Shown in pieces: positions 16,868-27,452 of a DNA stretch of 64,000 nucleotides. This DNA comes from an uncultured Jannaschia sp. GTDB lineage: Bacteria; Pseudomonadota; Alphaproteobacteria; Rhodobacterales; Rhodobacteraceae. Both the position numbers and the translations under genes were made by a program. Within the stretch, counting starts at the first letter, position 1. Each line of letters opens with the position of its first letter. Location: the NCBI RefSeq assembly GCF_947494055.1, contig NZ_CANLTR010000001.1, positions 248,001 through 312,000 on the forward strand, read 5' to 3'. A model generated the notes under the pieces. The model did no database searches and was not told the DNA's origin. It saw nothing but the letters and a program-made list of their open reading frames with translations.

Positions 16868-17767
16868 CTAGCGGACGAAGACCTTGGAGGGATGCAGCTG
16901 CCCCGCTCGGTAAGTGCCGATCGCGACCGCCCGCCCGCCGGCGGACGCCCAGCAGGTCTCGCCGTATTCCGCGCCGGTCAGGACCTCGGCGGGGTTGCCG
17001 TGCGCCAGACGGGCGGCCGCCATCTCGCTCACCGCCAGTTCCGGCAGGTCGTCGAGCGCCAGTTCCAGCGGCTGCACCAGCGCGAGCAGGTCCGGCGTCC
17101 GGGCCAGCGCCTCGATCCGGTCCCAGGCGACCGCCTGGTCCACATGGAACGGCCCGGACCAGACCCGGCGGAGCCAGCCGACATGGCCGAGACAGCCGAG
17201 CGCGCGGCCAAGGTCGCGGGCGATACTGCGCACGTAGCCACCCTTGCCGCAGACCATTTCCAGCTCCGCCCCCTCCGCATCCGCGGCGATCACGTCCAGG
17301 CGATCCACGAAGAGCGGCCGGGCGACGAGCTCCATCTCGACCCCTTCACGCGCGAGGTCGTAGGCCCGCTCGCCCTCGACCTTCACGGCGGAGACCTGCG
17401 GCGGCACCTGCAGGATGTCGCCCCGGAACGCCGCGAGCGCCGCCTCGACCGCCGCCGCATCGGGCCGCAGGTCGGATCGCTCCAGCACCTCGCCCGAGGC
17501 GTCGTCGGTGCTCGTCTCCGCGCCCCAGACCACGCGGAAGCGGTAGCATTTCAGCGCATCCGTCACGAGCGGCACGGTCTTCGTCGCCTCGCCCAGCGCC
17601 ACGGCGAGGACGCCCGTCGCGTCCGGGTCGAGCGTGCCGGCATGGCCCGCCTTCTGCGCCTCGAGCGCCCAGCGGACCTTCCCCACCACCTGCGTCGAGC
17701 CGATCCCCGCCGGCTTGTCCACGATCATCCAGCCGTGGACCGGGTTCCCGCGCTTGCGCCGCGCCAT
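16868..17767 (-). CDS. truB: tRNA pseudouridine(55) synthase TruB
   Basis: TruB makes pseudouridine 55 in the T loop of nearly all tRNAs. The 299-aa protein starts [21 protein letters not shown] and carries [14 protein letters not shown] with the catalytic aspartate, [10 protein letters not shown], and [12 protein letters not shown]. The C-terminal part is PUA-like. It begins 1 bp after the stop of the exported DUF2233 gene, so the two are co-transcribed. It is one gene of the conserved rbfA-truB-rpsO group. Confidence 0.97.
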   Translation of the reverse strand: MARRKRGNPVHGWMIVDKPAGIGSTQVVGKVRWALEAQKAGHAGTLDPDATGVLAVALGEATKTVPLVTDALKCYRFRVVWGAETSTDDASGEVLERSDLRPDAAAVEAALAAFRGDILQVPPQVSAVKVEGERAYDLAREGVEMELVARPLFVDRLDVIAADAEGAELEMVCGKGGYVRSIARDLGRALGCLGHVGWLRRVWSGPFHVDQAVAWDRIEALARTPDLLALVQPLELALDDLPELAVSEMAAARLAHGNPAEVLTGAEYGETCWASAGGRAVAIGTYRAGQLHPSKVFVR

Positions 17768-17768
17768 C

Positions 17769-18491
17769 TCAGCGATCCGTCACGGCGAGGATCGGGCCCA
17801 TCGCGCGGCCGGGATCGGAGCGCCCCTGCGCCGGCACGTGCAGCCGCGAGATCGAGCCGTCGAGATAGAGCGCGTTCGACACGCCCAGAACGTCGCGGAA
17901 CAGGGTCGCCATCTCGTGGAAGGTCACGACGCCCTCGGAGACGACGAAATGGACGATCCGCCCGTCCGCCGAGGCGCCGACCCCGTTGCGCCGCTTGGCC
18001 GAGGGCGATGCAGGCAGGAAGCGCGGATGCAGCGCGCCGTCGATCACCAGCATCGGCCCCGATTGCGTCGCGGACCGGCAATCGGGCCGCTCGGCCGCAA
18101 AGGTGCCGGTCTCGATCACGTCGGCACGGTCGTCCCGGACGCAGAACACGCCGTTCGGCAGCATCCCGAAATTGCCCGGCCCCGCCTGCGTCACGAGGCC
18201 CGCCACTTCCCGCCCGTCCTCGACATAGAGCCCGACGGGGCGGCGGTCGGGATGGTACATGCCCCCGTTCATCGCGAGCGCCACGGGCCGGTCCATCGCC
18301 CGCTCCAGCGCCGCGAAATCGCCGAGCGGCGTCCCGTCCGGGGCGAGGAGGTGGAGCGAGATATCCTGCGTCGCCAGATCGACGGTGCAGACCGTGAAGG
18401 CGCGATCGCGATGCGTGACTGTCTCGCAGGCACGCGCCATGCCGACCGTCGCCATCGTCACGGCGAGGCAGAGAAGCGCCAGCCGTATCAT
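17769..18491 (-). CDS. Exported phosphodiester glycosidase-like protein (DUF2233)
   Basis: The 240-aa protein starts with a signal peptide ([21 protein letters not shown]) and shows the DUF2233/NAGPA-type core [26 protein letters not shown] and [19 protein letters not shown], ending [10 protein letters not shown]. Related proteins cleave phosphodiester-linked sugars. The substrate here is unknown, though a periplasmic cell-envelope role is likely. It overlaps the rbfA stop by 4 bp (ATGA) and lies 1 bp before truB. It is therefore embedded in a translation operon with which it has no obvious functional link. Confidence 0.85.
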   Translation of the reverse strand: MIRLALLCLAVTMATVGMARACETVTHRDRAFTVCTVDLATQDISLHLLAPDGTPLGDFAALERAMDRPVALAMNGGMYHPDRRPVGLYVEDGREVAGLVTQAGPGNFGMLPNGVFCVRDDRADVIETGTFAAERPDCRSATQSGPMLVIDGALHPRFLPASPSAKRRNGVGASADGRIVHFVVSEGVVTFHEMATLFRDVLGVSNALYLDGSISRLHVPAQGRSDPGRAMGPILAVTDR

Positions 18492-18901
18492 TCGTCGTCG
18501 TCGCCCGGCGCCTCGACGTCGCGGCGGACGGTCTCGTCGGCGAACATCGCGCGGGTCGCGTCCATCCGGTCGAAGGTCTCGTCGATGCGGAAGCGCAGGT
18601 CGGGCGCGAACTTGAGCGTCATGTCCTTCGAGATCGCGCGACGCAGCTCGCCCTTGTTGCGCTTGAGGGCGGCGATGGCCTTCTCCCGGTCGCGCCCGCC
18701 CAGCGGCAGGACGAAGGCGGTCGCGATCTTCAGGTCCGGCGTGACCTGCACCTCGCCCACGGTGATCGACATGCCTTCCAGCTCCGGGTCGTGCACGTCG
18801 CCGCGCATCAGCACGTCCGACAGCGTGTGCCGGATCAGCTCGCCCACCCGCAGCTGCCGCTGCGACGGGCCGCGGCCCTCCTCGTGTCTGGATCGTGCCA
18901 T
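18488..18901 (-). CDS. rbfA: Ribosome-binding factor A
   Basis: RbfA is a KH-domain protein needed for maturation of the 16S rRNA 5' end and for cold adaptation. The 137-aa protein has [40 protein letters not shown] and [11 protein letters not shown]. It ends in an acidic tail. The start at 18901 is chosen because translation further upstream is a shadow of dapB. It is the first gene of the minus-strand operon here and is divergent from dapB. Confidence 0.95.
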   Translation of the reverse strand: MARSRHEEGRGPSQRQLRVGELIRHTLSDVLMRGDVHDPELEGMSITVGEVQVTPDLKIATAFVLPLGGRDREKAIAALKRNKGELRRAISKDMTLKFAPDLRFRIDETFDRMDATRAMFADETVRRDVEAPGDDDE

Positions 18902-19009
18902 GCCGGCCTCCTGCTCGGAACGGGAGGGATATTTGGCCCGCCTCCGGAGCGCAAGCGTTGCACGGACGGGATCGTTCCACCAAGAGGGGGCGCGAAGACG
19001 GAGGGCGAG

Positions 19010-19819
19010 ATGGCGGCACCGGCGATCGTGGTAATGGGCGGCTCGGGCCGCATGGGGCGGATGCTCTGCGACCTGGTGCGGGCCTCGGACGCGATGCGCC
19101 TCGCCGGCATCGTCGAGGCGCCGGGCCACGACTGGGCAGGTCGCGATCTCGGCACGGCCATGGGAGGTGCAGAGATCGGCGTGCCGGTGACCGACGATCC
19201 GGCCGCGATGGTCGCGGGGGCGGACGCGGTGATCGACTTCACGACGCCCGCCGCCACGGTCGCGATGTCGCGCCTCTGCGCAGAGACCGGCACTGCCCAT
19301 ATCGTCGGGACCACGGGGCTTACCGAGGACGACATCGCCGCCGTCGACGGCGCGGGCGCACACACGGTGGTGGTGCGGGCGGGGAACATGTCGCTCGGCG
19401 TCAACCTAATGACGCAGCTCGTCCGGCAGGTGGCGGCGTCACTCGACGCGGATTACGATATCGAGATCGTCGAGGCGCATCACCGCCACAAGGTCGACGC
19501 CCCGTCGGGCACGGCGCTGATGCTGGGCGAGGCGGCGGCGGAAGGTCGCGGCGTGACGCTGGGCGATGTCGCCGACCGGGGCCGTGACGGCATCACCGGC
19601 GCCCGGGACCGCGGCGATATCGGGTTCGCGGCCATCCGGGGCGGCGACGTGGTGGGCGAGCACGACGTGATCTTCGCCGGCGCGGGCGAGCGGCTGATCC
19701 TGCGCCACGTCGCCTCCGATCGTTCGGTCTTCGCGCGCGGCGCGTTGAAGGCTGCGCTCTGGGCACAGGGCCGGGCGCCCGGCGCCTACGACATGCGGGA
19801 CGTGCTGGGGCTGCGCTGA
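19010..19819 (+). CDS. dapB: 4-hydroxy-tetrahydrodipicolinate reductase
   Basis: DapB catalyses the second dedicated step to diaminopimelate and lysine. The 269-aa protein has the NAD(P)-binding motif [12 protein letters not shown], the GTTGL segment, and the catalytic signature [22 protein letters not shown] lies upstream of the ATG at 19010. It is divergent from rbfA and convergent with the small SDHAF4-like gene. Confidence 0.97.
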   Translation: MAAPAIVVMGGSGRMGRMLCDLVRASDAMRLAGIVEAPGHDWAGRDLGTAMGGAEIGVPVTDDPAAMVAGADAVIDFTTPAATVAMSRLCAETGTAHIVGTTGLTEDDIAAVDGAGAHTVVVRAGNMSLGVNLMTQLVRQVAASLDADYDIEIVEAHHRHKVDAPSGTALMLGEAAAEGRGVTLGDVADRGRDGITGARDRGDIGFAAIRGGDVVGEHDVIFAGAGERLILRHVASDRSVFARGALKAALWAQGRAPGAYDMRDVLGLR

Positions 19820-19822
19820 GCC

Positions 19823-20113
19823 TCAGAAGTCGATGGCAAGTCCCTTCCGCTCCCAGTCGCCGTAGCGCACCGGCTCCGGTCCGGCCCGGCCGCCGAGCTC
19901 GGGAGGCAGCGTCACCTGCCCCGCCTGCCGCGCTTCGGCCTCCGCCAATGCACGCCGGGCCACCTCGGGCAGCGCGGCGCGGCGGGCGTCCTCGGCCTCC
20001 GCGGAAAGCGGCGTCAGGTCCACGCCCCGGTCGCGCGGCGTCGTCGGACAGGCCGGCGCGTCGGGCGCGGCTTCGGGCAGGAACGCGGGATCGACGGACA
20101 TGCGGGTGACCAT
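19823..20113 (-). CDS. DUF1674 / succinate dehydrogenase assembly factor 4-like protein
   Basis: This 96-aa protein ends in the diagnostic DUF1674 motif ELGGRAGPEPVRYGDWERKG followed by LAIDF. Eukaryotic relatives (SDHAF4) bind flavinylated SdhA during complex II assembly. Whether bacterial members do the same is inferred. The ATG at 20113 is preferred because GAGG lies about 9 nt upstream. It is convergent with dapB and divergent from rsmB. Confidence 0.8.
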   Translation of the reverse strand: MVTRMSVDPAFLPEAAPDAPACPTTPRDRGVDLTPLSAEAEDARRAALPEVARRALAEAEARQAGQVTLPPELGGRAGPEPVRYGDWERKGLAIDF

Positions 20114-20190
20114 GGCGGGACTCCTCGTCGGTTGCCGGACGGACCAAACGCATATACGTCGCGGGCGCCTTCCTGCCAAGGATACCTGCG

Positions 20191-21441
20191 ATGACCGCGC
20201 CGTCCGACAGCCTTTCCGCCCGCATGGGCGCGCTTCGCCTGATGGCGCATGTCCTGCGCGACGGGCGGATGCTGCGCGACGGGCAGAGCGGGCTGACCGG
20301 TCCGGATGCGGCGCGGGCGCTGCGCCTCGCGGGCCTGACGCTGCGCCATATGGGCCGGGCCGACGCGCTGCTGAAGCGCCATGTCGAGCGGCAGCCCGCG
20401 GCGCGGGTGCGCGACATCCTGCGGCTGGCACTTGTCGAGATCCACGTGGACGGCGCCGCCCCGCACGGCGCGGTGAACGACGCGGTGGCGATGGCGCGGA
20501 CCTCGCCGAAGACGACGAAGCAGGCCGGGCTCGTCAACGCCGTCCTGCGCAAGCTTGCGGAGGCACGGGAGGAATGGGCCGCGCTCCCTGCCCCTGCCCT
20601 GCCCGCTTGGCTGCGCAAGCCGCTCGCCAGGACCTGGGGCCGCGAGCGGCTCGAGGCGATCGAGGCGGCGCATGTGATCCCCGCGCCGCTCGACCTGACC
20701 GCGAAGCCGGGGGCCGTGGTCGACGGGGCCGAGCGGCTGCCCACCGGGTCGTTCCGTCTCGCCGGCGGGCAGGTCTCGACGCTGCCGGGCTACGAGGCGG
20801 GCGACTGGTGGGTGCAGGACGCGGCCGCCGCGATGCCCGCGCGGCTCCTGGGCGACGTGGCCGGTCTGCGCGTGCTCGACCTCTGCGCGGCGCCGGGCGG
20901 CAAGACGATGCAGCTCGCCGCCGGCGGCGCGGAGGTGACGGCGCTCGACCTTTCGGGCAAACGGCTGACGCGCCTGCGGGAGAACCTTACGCGGACCGGG
21001 CTCGCCGCCACGCTCGTCGAGGGCGACGCGCTGGACTGGACCCCGGAGGTGCCCTTCGACGCGGTCCTCCTCGACGCGCCCTGCACCGCGACGGGCACGA
21101 TCCGTCGCCACCCCGACCTGCCGCATCTGCGCGAGGCGCGCGACGTGGAGACGCTGACCGCGCTGCAATACCGCCTCCTCGACCGGGCGATCGGCTTCGC
21201 GCGTCCGGGCGGGCGCGTCGTCTTCTGCACCTGCTCGCTCCTGCCAGTGGAGGGCGAGCACCAGGCGAGCGCCGCGCTGAAGCGGCATGCGGGCCTCGTG
21301 GCGGAGGTGCCGGACCCGGTGGCGCTCGGCGTGCCCCCCGAGGCCGCCTCGGCGCACGGGCTGCGCCTGTTGCCGGATCTCTGGTCCGAGCGGGGCGGAA
21401 TGGACGGCTTCTACATGACACTGCTCCGAACCCCCGGATGA
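20191..21441 (+). CDS. rsmB: 16S rRNA (cytosine(967)-C(5))-methyltransferase-like RsmB
   Basis: The 416-aa protein has an N-terminal NusB-like RNA-binding domain (about 1-130) and a C-terminal Rossmann methyltransferase domain. It carries LCAAPGGKTMQLA (SAM binding), DAPCTATGTIRRHPD (motif IV cysteine) and CTCSLLPVEGEHQ (motif VI cysteine). Both cysteines needed for m5C chemistry are present. In this lineage rsmB is commonly followed by the heparinase-like gene and purH, as here. Confidence 0.93.
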   Translation: MTAPSDSLSARMGALRLMAHVLRDGRMLRDGQSGLTGPDAARALRLAGLTLRHMGRADALLKRHVERQPAARVRDILRLALVEIHVDGAAPHGAVNDAVAMARTSPKTTKQAGLVNAVLRKLAEAREEWAALPAPALPAWLRKPLARTWGRERLEAIEAAHVIPAPLDLTAKPGAVVDGAERLPTGSFRLAGGQVSTLPGYEAGDWWVQDAAAAMPARLLGDVAGLRVLDLCAAPGGKTMQLAAGGAEVTALDLSGKRLTRLRENLTRTGLAATLVEGDALDWTPEVPFDAVLLDAPCTATGTIRRHPDLPHLREARDVETLTALQYRLLDRAIGFARPGGRVVFCTCSLLPVEGEHQASAALKRHAGLVAEVPDPVALGVPPEAASAHGLRLLPDLWSERGGMDGFYMTLLRTPG

Positions 21442-21528
21442 CGTTGGCGTGACACGGAGCGCCGCAGGGCCTATTCATTGCCCGAGGTCCGGCCGGCATT
21501 CCGTATCGCGGCCGGCGGGGACGGGACG

Positions 21529-23226
21529 ATGAGCGCGCAGGGGATCCGCGAGCGATGGCGGCGCAGGCTCGCCTTGCGCCTGTCCCGCCCGCCGCGCGAC
21601 CGCGGCATCGCCTGGCACCCCGCCCCGCGCGACAGCGGCATGCCCGGACGCGGGCGCCAGATCGTCGGCGGGCTGTGGCACATGGCCGGACAGGTCGTGG
21701 ACGCGCCCGACGGAAGCCCCTGGGACATCGTCCCGCCCTCCACCCCGTTCGAGATGCAACTCCACGGGCAGGGCTGGCTCGACGACCTCATGGCGCTCGG
21801 GACGGCCGACGCGGCGGTGAAGGCGCAACGCTGGACGCTCGACTGGATGCGGCGGTTCCGCGGCGGGCGCGGGCCGGGCTGGGACGCATCGCTCACCGGA
21901 CGCCGCCTGCTGCGGCAGATCGACCATGCGCCGATCCTGCTGCCCGGGATGCAGACGCGGGAGCAGGCCGTCTATCTCGACGCGCTCTACGCGCAGGCCA
22001 CCCATCTGCGGCGGGACTGGGTCGAGGCGCCGGCCGGCCTGCCCCGGATAGAGGCGCTGACCGGGCTACTGTTCGCCGGCCTGTCGCTGCGGGGAATGGC
22101 GGCCCTCGTCGGCGAGGCGGCGGTCGCGCTGTCGGAGGCGGCGGACCGCGACATCGGTGCCGATGGCGGCATCGCCGCGCGCAACCCGGAGGCGCTTCTG
22201 GAGACGGCGATGCTGATCGGCTGGGCGATCGACGGGTTCCGCGCCCGCTCCGACGTGCCCGTTCCGCTCCGCGCGGCGCAGGACCGGATCGCGCCGACGC
22301 TGCGGGCGCTGACCCATGCCGACGGTGGGCTCGCGCGGTTCCACGGGGGCGGGCGGGGCCGGCCCGGACGGCTCGACCGGGTGCTCGCCGCCGTAGCCGC
22401 GCCGGATGATCGGGCGGCCCAGGCGATGGGCTTCGCGACGATCTCCCGTGGCGACACGACGCTGGTCGTGGATGCCGCACCGCCGCCGACGGGCGAACAT
22501 TCCGGCTCGGCCCATGCCTCGACGCTCGCCTTCGAGATGACCTCCGGCCCCGCCCCGCTGATCGTGAATTGCGGACCGGGCGGCGCCCACGGGCCGGACT
22601 GGCACCGGGCCGGACGGGCCACCGCGTCGCATTCGACGCTCTCCCTCGACGGCCATTCCTCCGCCCGCGTCGGCGCGCTCATCCCGCTCGGGCGACGTCG
22701 CATCGCGCCGCTGGTGCAGATCCCCGGGCGCGTGGATTGCCAGCGGGCCGACACGTCCCGCGCCGCCATCGTGCTGGCGCGCCACGACGGCTACGTGCCG
22801 GGCCACGGGCTGACCCATCTGCGCCGGCTCGCCCTCTCGCAGGACGGCCTGACGCTCGAGGGCGAGGACAGCCTGCGCGCCATGGGCGGCGCGGACCGGG
22901 CGCGGCTGGACCTGGCGCGAGGGGACGCGCCGGGCGTGGCCTTCGACATCCGCTTCCACCTGCATCCCGACTCCGCCGCGTCCTGCGAGGAGGCGACGTC
23001 CGCGGTCACGATCACGCTGCCGACGGGCGAGGTCTGGACGTTCCGCACCGGCTCGGATGCCGAGCTTTCGCTCGCCGCGTCGGTCTATCTGGAACCCGAC
23101 CGCCTGAAGCCGCGCCCCTCGCTGCAGGTGGTTTTATCCGGCCGCGTGGTGTCCTATGCCGCGACCATCGACTGGACCCTGACGCGGCTGCACGCGGCCG
23201 ACCCGCCGCACGACGCCGAATCCTGA
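21529..23226 (+). CDS. Heparinase II/III family protein
   Basis: The 565-aa protein has an alpha-helical N-terminal part with [13 protein letters not shown] and LDWMRRF, and a beta-rich C-terminal part with the family motif [12 protein letters not shown]. Characterised relatives are polysaccharide lyases, but the alphaproteobacterial members next to purH are uncharacterised. No signal peptide is seen at the chosen start (ATG 21529), so a cytoplasmic location is possible and a lyase role on imported sugar is unproven. Upstream in-frame codons from 21478 are less likely coding. It lies 20 bp before purH. Confidence 0.83.
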   Translation: MSAQGIRERWRRRLALRLSRPPRDRGIAWHPAPRDSGMPGRGRQIVGGLWHMAGQVVDAPDGSPWDIVPPSTPFEMQLHGQGWLDDLMALGTADAAVKAQRWTLDWMRRFRGGRGPGWDASLTGRRLLRQIDHAPILLPGMQTREQAVYLDALYAQATHLRRDWVEAPAGLPRIEALTGLLFAGLSLRGMAALVGEAAVALSEAADRDIGADGGIAARNPEALLETAMLIGWAIDGFRARSDVPVPLRAAQDRIAPTLRALTHADGGLARFHGGGRGRPGRLDRVLAAVAAPDDRAAQAMGFATISRGDTTLVVDAAPPPTGEHSGSAHASTLAFEMTSGPAPLIVNCGPGGAHGPDWHRAGRATASHSTLSLDGHSSARVGALIPLGRRRIAPLVQIPGRVDCQRADTSRAAIVLARHDGYVPGHGLTHLRRLALSQDGLTLEGEDSLRAMGGADRARLDLARGDAPGVAFDIRFHLHPDSAASCEEATSAVTITLPTGEVWTFRTGSDAELSLAASVYLEPDRLKPRPSLQVVLSGRVVSYAATIDWTLTRLHAADPPHDAES

Positions 23227-23246
23227 CCTGCCCGAAGGACGCCCCG

Positions 23247-24830
23247 ATGACGACGATCCCCCTGAAACGCGCGCTGATCTCCGTGTCCGACAAGGCGGGG
23301 CTGGTGGAACTGGGACAGGCGCTCGCCGCACGCGGCGTTGAACTCGTCTCCACCGGCGGGTCGGCGGCGGCGCTCCGCGCGGAGGGGCTCGACATTCGCG
23401 ACGTGGCGGACCTGACCGGCTTCCCGGAGATGATGGACGGGCGGGTGAAGACCCTGCACCCGAAGGTGCACGGGGGGCTTCTGGCGCGGCGCGACGACCC
23501 CGATCATGCCGCGGCGATGGAGACGCATGGCATCGCGCCGATCGACCTCCTCGTCGTCAATCTCTACCCGTTCGAGGCGACCGTGGCCTCCGGCGCCGAC
23601 GAAGCCACCTGCATCGAGAACATCGACATCGGCGGGCCGGCGATGATCCGGGCGGGGGCGAAGAATCCGGCCTGGACCTGCGTCGTCACCGACCCGGAGG
23701 ATTACGGCGCGCTGCTGGCCGAGCTCGACGCCAACGACGGCGGCACGACGCTGGCCTTCCGGCAGCGGCAAGCGGCCGTCGCCTACGGTCGCACCGCCGC
23801 CTACGACGCCGCGGTGGCCAGCTGGATGAGCCGGTTCGAGACCGCGCGCGACGCGGCGCCCCGCCGCGTCGCCGCCGCCGCCCGCCTGCGCCAGCCGCTG
23901 CGCTACGGCGAGAACCCGCATCAGGCCGCGGCCTTCTACGCCGATGGCGACGACCGGCCCGGCGTGGCCACCGCGACGCAGCATCAAGGCAAGGCGCTCA
24001 GCTATAACAACCTTGCCGACACCGATGCCGCGATCGAGCTGGTGGCCGAGTTCGACCGTCCCACCGTGGCGATCATCAAGCACGCCAATCCCTGCGGCGT
24101 GGCCACGGGCGAGACGCTGGCCGAGGCCTACGGGCGCGCCTTCGATTGCGACCGCACCTCCGCCTTCGGGGGGATCGTCGCGCTGAACGGCCCGCTCGAC
24201 GCGGCGACGGCGGAGGCGATCACGGGCATCTTCACCGAGGTCGTCGTCGCCCCCGAGGCCACCGAGGAGGCGCGCGCCGTCTTCGCGGCCAAGAAGAACC
24301 TGCGCCTCCTGACGATCGGCGACCTGCCCGACCCCCGCGCACCCCGCCGCGCGATGAAGCAGGTCGCGGGCGGCTGGCTGGTGCAGGACCATGACAACGG
24401 GCAGCTCACGCCGTCGGACCTGCGGGTCGTGACCCGGCGCGCGCCGAGCGACGATCAGATGCGCGACCTGCTCTTCGCGTGGCGGGTGGCCAAGCACGTC
24501 AAGTCGAACGCCATCGTCTACGCGAAGGACGGGGCGACCGTCGGGATCGGCGCGGGCCAGATGAGCCGGGTGGACTCCTCGCGCATCGCCGCGCGAAAGG
24601 CGCAGGACATGACCGAGACGCTGAACCTCGCCCATACGCCGGCGCGCGGCGCGGTGCTGGCCTCCGACGCGTTCTTCCCCTTTCCCGACGGGCTCATGGC
24701 CGCGGCCGAGGCCGGGGCGCGCGCGGTCATCCAGCCCGGCGGCTCGGTGCACGACGACGAGGTGATCGCCGCCGCCGACGCCGCGGATCTGGCGATGGTC
24801 TTCACCGGCATGCGGCATTTCCGGCACTGA
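23247..24830 (+). CDS. purH: Bifunctional AICAR formyltransferase/IMP cyclohydrolase
   Basis: PurH catalyses the last two steps of de novo IMP synthesis. The 527-aa protein has the IMP cyclohydrolase domain at the N terminus ([33 protein letters not shown]) and the transformylase domain after it ([49 protein letters not shown]). Length is standard. Its TGA overlaps the lspA ATG by one base, so lspA translation is coupled to it. Confidence 0.98.
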   Translation: MTTIPLKRALISVSDKAGLVELGQALAARGVELVSTGGSAAALRAEGLDIRDVADLTGFPEMMDGRVKTLHPKVHGGLLARRDDPDHAAAMETHGIAPIDLLVVNLYPFEATVASGADEATCIENIDIGGPAMIRAGAKNPAWTCVVTDPEDYGALLAELDANDGGTTLAFRQRQAAVAYGRTAAYDAAVASWMSRFETARDAAPRRVAAAARLRQPLRYGENPHQAAAFYADGDDRPGVATATQHQGKALSYNNLADTDAAIELVAEFDRPTVAIIKHANPCGVATGETLAEAYGRAFDCDRTSAFGGIVALNGPLDAATAEAITGIFTEVVVAPEATEEARAVFAAKKNLRLLTIGDLPDPRAPRRAMKQVAGGWLVQDHDNGQLTPSDLRVVTRRAPSDDQMRDLLFAWRVAKHVKSNAIVYAKDGATVGIGAGQMSRVDSSRIAARKAQDMTETLNLAHTPARGAVLASDAFFPFPDGLMAAAEAGARAVIQPGGSVHDDEVIAAADAADLAMVFTGMRHFRH

Positions 24831-25297
24831 TGCGCACGCTCTGGCTCGCCGCGCTCGCCGCCTTCGCCACGGATCAGGCGTCGAAGGTCCTCGTCGTCCA
24901 CCTGCTCGACCTGAAGTCGCGACTGGTCCTGCCGGTGGTGCCGCCGCTCCTGACCTTCCGCATGGGCTGGAACGAGGGGATCAACTTCGGCATCCTGCAC
25001 GGTGCCGGGGCGCGATGGCTGCTGGTCGCAGTGGCGGTGCTCGTCACCATCGTCCTCCTCCGCTGGGCACGGACCTTCACGCGGCCGCTGGCGCGCGTAT
25101 CCGCCGGGCTGGTCATCGGCGGGGCGCTGGCCAACGCGCTCGACCGGGTGATCTACGGCGCGGTGGCGGATTTCCTGAACATGTCCTGCTGCGGAATCGT
25201 GAACCCCTATGCCTTCAACCTCGCCGACGTGTTCATCTTCGCCGGGGCGGGGGGGCTCGTCCTCTGGGCCGACGACCGCAAGGCCGAGACCACGTGA
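24830..25297 (+). CDS. lspA: Lipoprotein signal peptidase
   Basis: LspA cleaves signal peptides of diacylglyceryl-modified prolipoproteins in the inner membrane. The 155-aa protein has four hydrophobic segments and both catalytic aspartate motifs, [19 protein letters not shown] and [11 protein letters not shown]. The start codon overlaps the purH stop (TGATG). A lipoprotein gene (DUF3035) follows 58 bp downstream. Confidence 0.95.
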   Translation: MRTLWLAALAAFATDQASKVLVVHLLDLKSRLVLPVVPPLLTFRMGWNEGINFGILHGAGARWLLVAVAVLVTIVLLRWARTFTRPLARVSAGLVIGGALANALDRVIYGAVADFLNMSCCGIVNPYAFNLADVFIFAGAGGLVLWADDRKAETT

Positions 25298-25355
25298 CGC
25301 GGGCCGGGGCTTGGGGTAGGACCGGGGCGACGCCGAGGACAGGAGGGTCGACGGG

Positions 25356-25865
25356 ATGATCGCGAGGCTTGGAATCGCCGTGCTGCTGTCGCTGACGCTC
25401 TCCGCCTGCGGGGGCGGCGCGCCGAAGCTCTTCAACCTGCGCAAGACCGACCGCACGCCCGACGAGTTCTCGATCCTGCCCTCGCGCCCGCTCGAGACGC
25501 CGCCGAACCGCGCGGCCCTGCCGCCGCCGACGCCGGGCGGGCCGAACCGCACCGACCGCGCGCCCCTGTCGGAGGCGGTGGCCGCGCTCGGCGGCAATCC
25601 GGCGGGCGGGACCGGCGCCGACGGCGCGCTGGTCGCCACCGTATCGCGCTATGGCGTCGAGCCGAGCATCCGCGGCCAGCTCGCGGCCGAGGATCTGGCC
25701 TTCCGGCAGGCCAATGACGGACGCCTGCTGGAACGAGCCTTCAACCTCAACGTGTACTACCGGGCCTACCAGCGGCAATCGCTCGACCAATACGCCGAAC
25801 TGAGGCGTCTGCGCCGGGACGGCGTGCGGACGGTGGCGGCCCCGCCCGATCCGGCCGGGAACTGA
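25356..25865 (+). CDS. DUF3035 lipoprotein
   Basis: The 169-aa product has a lipoprotein signal peptide with lipobox LSAC and a proline-rich segment. The DUF3035 pattern [23 protein letters not shown] is typical of alphaproteobacterial outer-membrane lipoproteins. Some family members associate with the BAM complex; that role is not shown here. It lies in the lspA operon direction and precedes the M16 protease pair. Confidence 0.85.
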   Translation: MIARLGIAVLLSLTLSACGGGAPKLFNLRKTDRTPDEFSILPSRPLETPPNRAALPPPTPGGPNRTDRAPLSEAVAALGGNPAGGTGADGALVATVSRYGVEPSIRGQLAAEDLAFRQANDGRLLERAFNLNVYYRAYQRQSLDQYAELRRLRRDGVRTVAAPPDPAGN

Positions 25866-25973
25866 ACGGCCCGCCTCACGCGGTCGTCACGCGAATGCGA
25901 CGACACGGTCTTTGAAATCGTCCGGCGCGGGGCGTATGTGCGGCGTAACCCCTTTCGACATCCGGAGATCGCC

Positions 25974-27452
25974 TTGCGCCAGCCCCTGCTCGTCGCCGCC
26001 GTCGCGGCGCTCCTCGCCAGCCCCCTCGCCGTCACGGCCATCGTCGCACAGACGCAGACCGACGCCCCCCCCGCCGATGCGGGCGCCCCGACGGACGAGA
26101 GCGTGACGACCTTCACGCTCGAGAACGGTCTCGACGCGATCGTGATCGAGGATCACCGCGCGCCGGTCGTCGTCCACATGGTCTGGTACGACGTGGGCGC
26201 CGCCGACGAGCCGCCGGGCAAGTCCGGCATCGCGCATTTCCTTGAGCACCTGATGTTCAAGGGCACCGACGACCGCGCCCCCGGGGAGTTCAGCACCGTC
26301 GTCTCGGCGCAGGGCGGCACCGACAACGCCTTCACCAGCGACGATTACACCGGCTACTTCCAGCGCGTCGCCTCCGACCGGCTGGAGCTGATGATGGAGA
26401 TGGAGGCCGACCGGATGCGCGATCTCGTCCTCGACGACGAGGACATGCTGACCGAGCGCGACGTCGTGCTCGAGGAACGTGCGCAGCGGACCGACTCCAA
26501 TCCCGGCGCGCTGTTCGGGGAGATGCGGGCGGCGACGCAGTACCTCAACCACCCCTACCGCATCCCGATCATCGGCTGGCGGCAGGAGGTCGAGCAGCTG
26601 ACCCTCGCGGACGCGCTGGACTTCTACCGGACCTACTACGCCCCCAACAACGCGACCCTCGTGGTCGCGGGCGACGTCGATCCCGCCGAGGTGGAGCGGC
26701 TGGCGAAGCAGTATTACGGCCCGCTCGCGCCGACCGAGGGGCTCGGCCCCCGCGAGCGCCCGCAGGAGCCGCCGCAGATCGCGCCGCGTCGCCTGACCTA
26801 CACGGACGGGCGCGTCTCCAACCCCTACGTCCTGCGCACCTATCTCGCCCCCGAGCGCGATGCCGGCGCGCAGGAGAAGGCCGCGGCGCTGACGATCCTG
26901 GCGGACCTCCTCGGCGGCTCCTCGCAGACCTCGATCATGGGCCGCGCGCTTGAGCAGGAGGAGGGCACGGCGCTCTACACCTCCGCGTTCTACGACGGCA
27001 CCCGCTACGACGACACGCTGTTCGGCCTGCTCGTGATGCCGAGCCCCGGCCGCACGCTGGAGGAGGCGGAGGCCGACATGGACCGGATGATCGCCAGGCT
27101 CCTCGAGGACGGGATCGATCCCGCGCAGCTCGAGCGCATCAAGTCGCAGGTCCGCGCCTCGGAGATCTACGGCCGCGACAGCCTGCAGGGCCGTGCCCGC
27201 GACTACGGCGTGGCCGTCACCAGCGGGCTGACGGTCGAGGACGTCGCCGAATGGCCGCGCCTGCTCGAGGCCGTGACCGAGGAGGACGTCCTCGCCGCCG
27301 CGCGCGAGGTCTTCGACCTCGACCGCTCGGTGACCGGCTACCTGACCAAACCCGCGGAGTCCGCCGAGGCGGAGAGCACCGCATCCGACCCCGTCGCGGC
27401 GCAGCCCGCCGCTGCCGATACGAACGACGAAGCCCCGGAGCCCATCCAATGA
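25974..27452 (+). CDS. Exported M16 family zinc peptidase (catalytic subunit)
   Basis: The 492-aa protein has the inverted zinc motif HFLEH in GIAHFLEHLMFKGT, with the downstream glutamate region. I choose the TTG at 25974 because GGAG lies 6 nt upstream and it directly starts a good signal peptide (MRQPLLVAAVAALLASPLAV). Location is therefore periplasmic. It overlaps the next M16 gene by 4 bp. The pair resembles periplasmic two-subunit processing proteases with one active and one inactive chain. The substrate is unknown. Confidence 0.9.
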   Translation: MRQPLLVAAVAALLASPLAVTAIVAQTQTDAPPADAGAPTDESVTTFTLENGLDAIVIEDHRAPVVVHMVWYDVGAADEPPGKSGIAHFLEHLMFKGTDDRAPGEFSTVVSAQGGTDNAFTSDDYTGYFQRVASDRLELMMEMEADRMRDLVLDDEDMLTERDVVLEERAQRTDSNPGALFGEMRAATQYLNHPYRIPIIGWRQEVEQLTLADALDFYRTYYAPNNATLVVAGDVDPAEVERLAKQYYGPLAPTEGLGPRERPQEPPQIAPRRLTYTDGRVSNPYVLRTYLAPERDAGAQEKAAALTILADLLGGSSQTSIMGRALEQEEGTALYTSAFYDGTRYDDTLFGLLVMPSPGRTLEEAEADMDRMIARLLEDGIDPAQLERIKSQVRASEIYGRDSLQGRARDYGVAVTSGLTVEDVAEWPRLLEAVTEEDVLAAAREVFDLDRSVTGYLTKPAESAEAESTASDPVAAQPAAADTNDEAPEPIQ

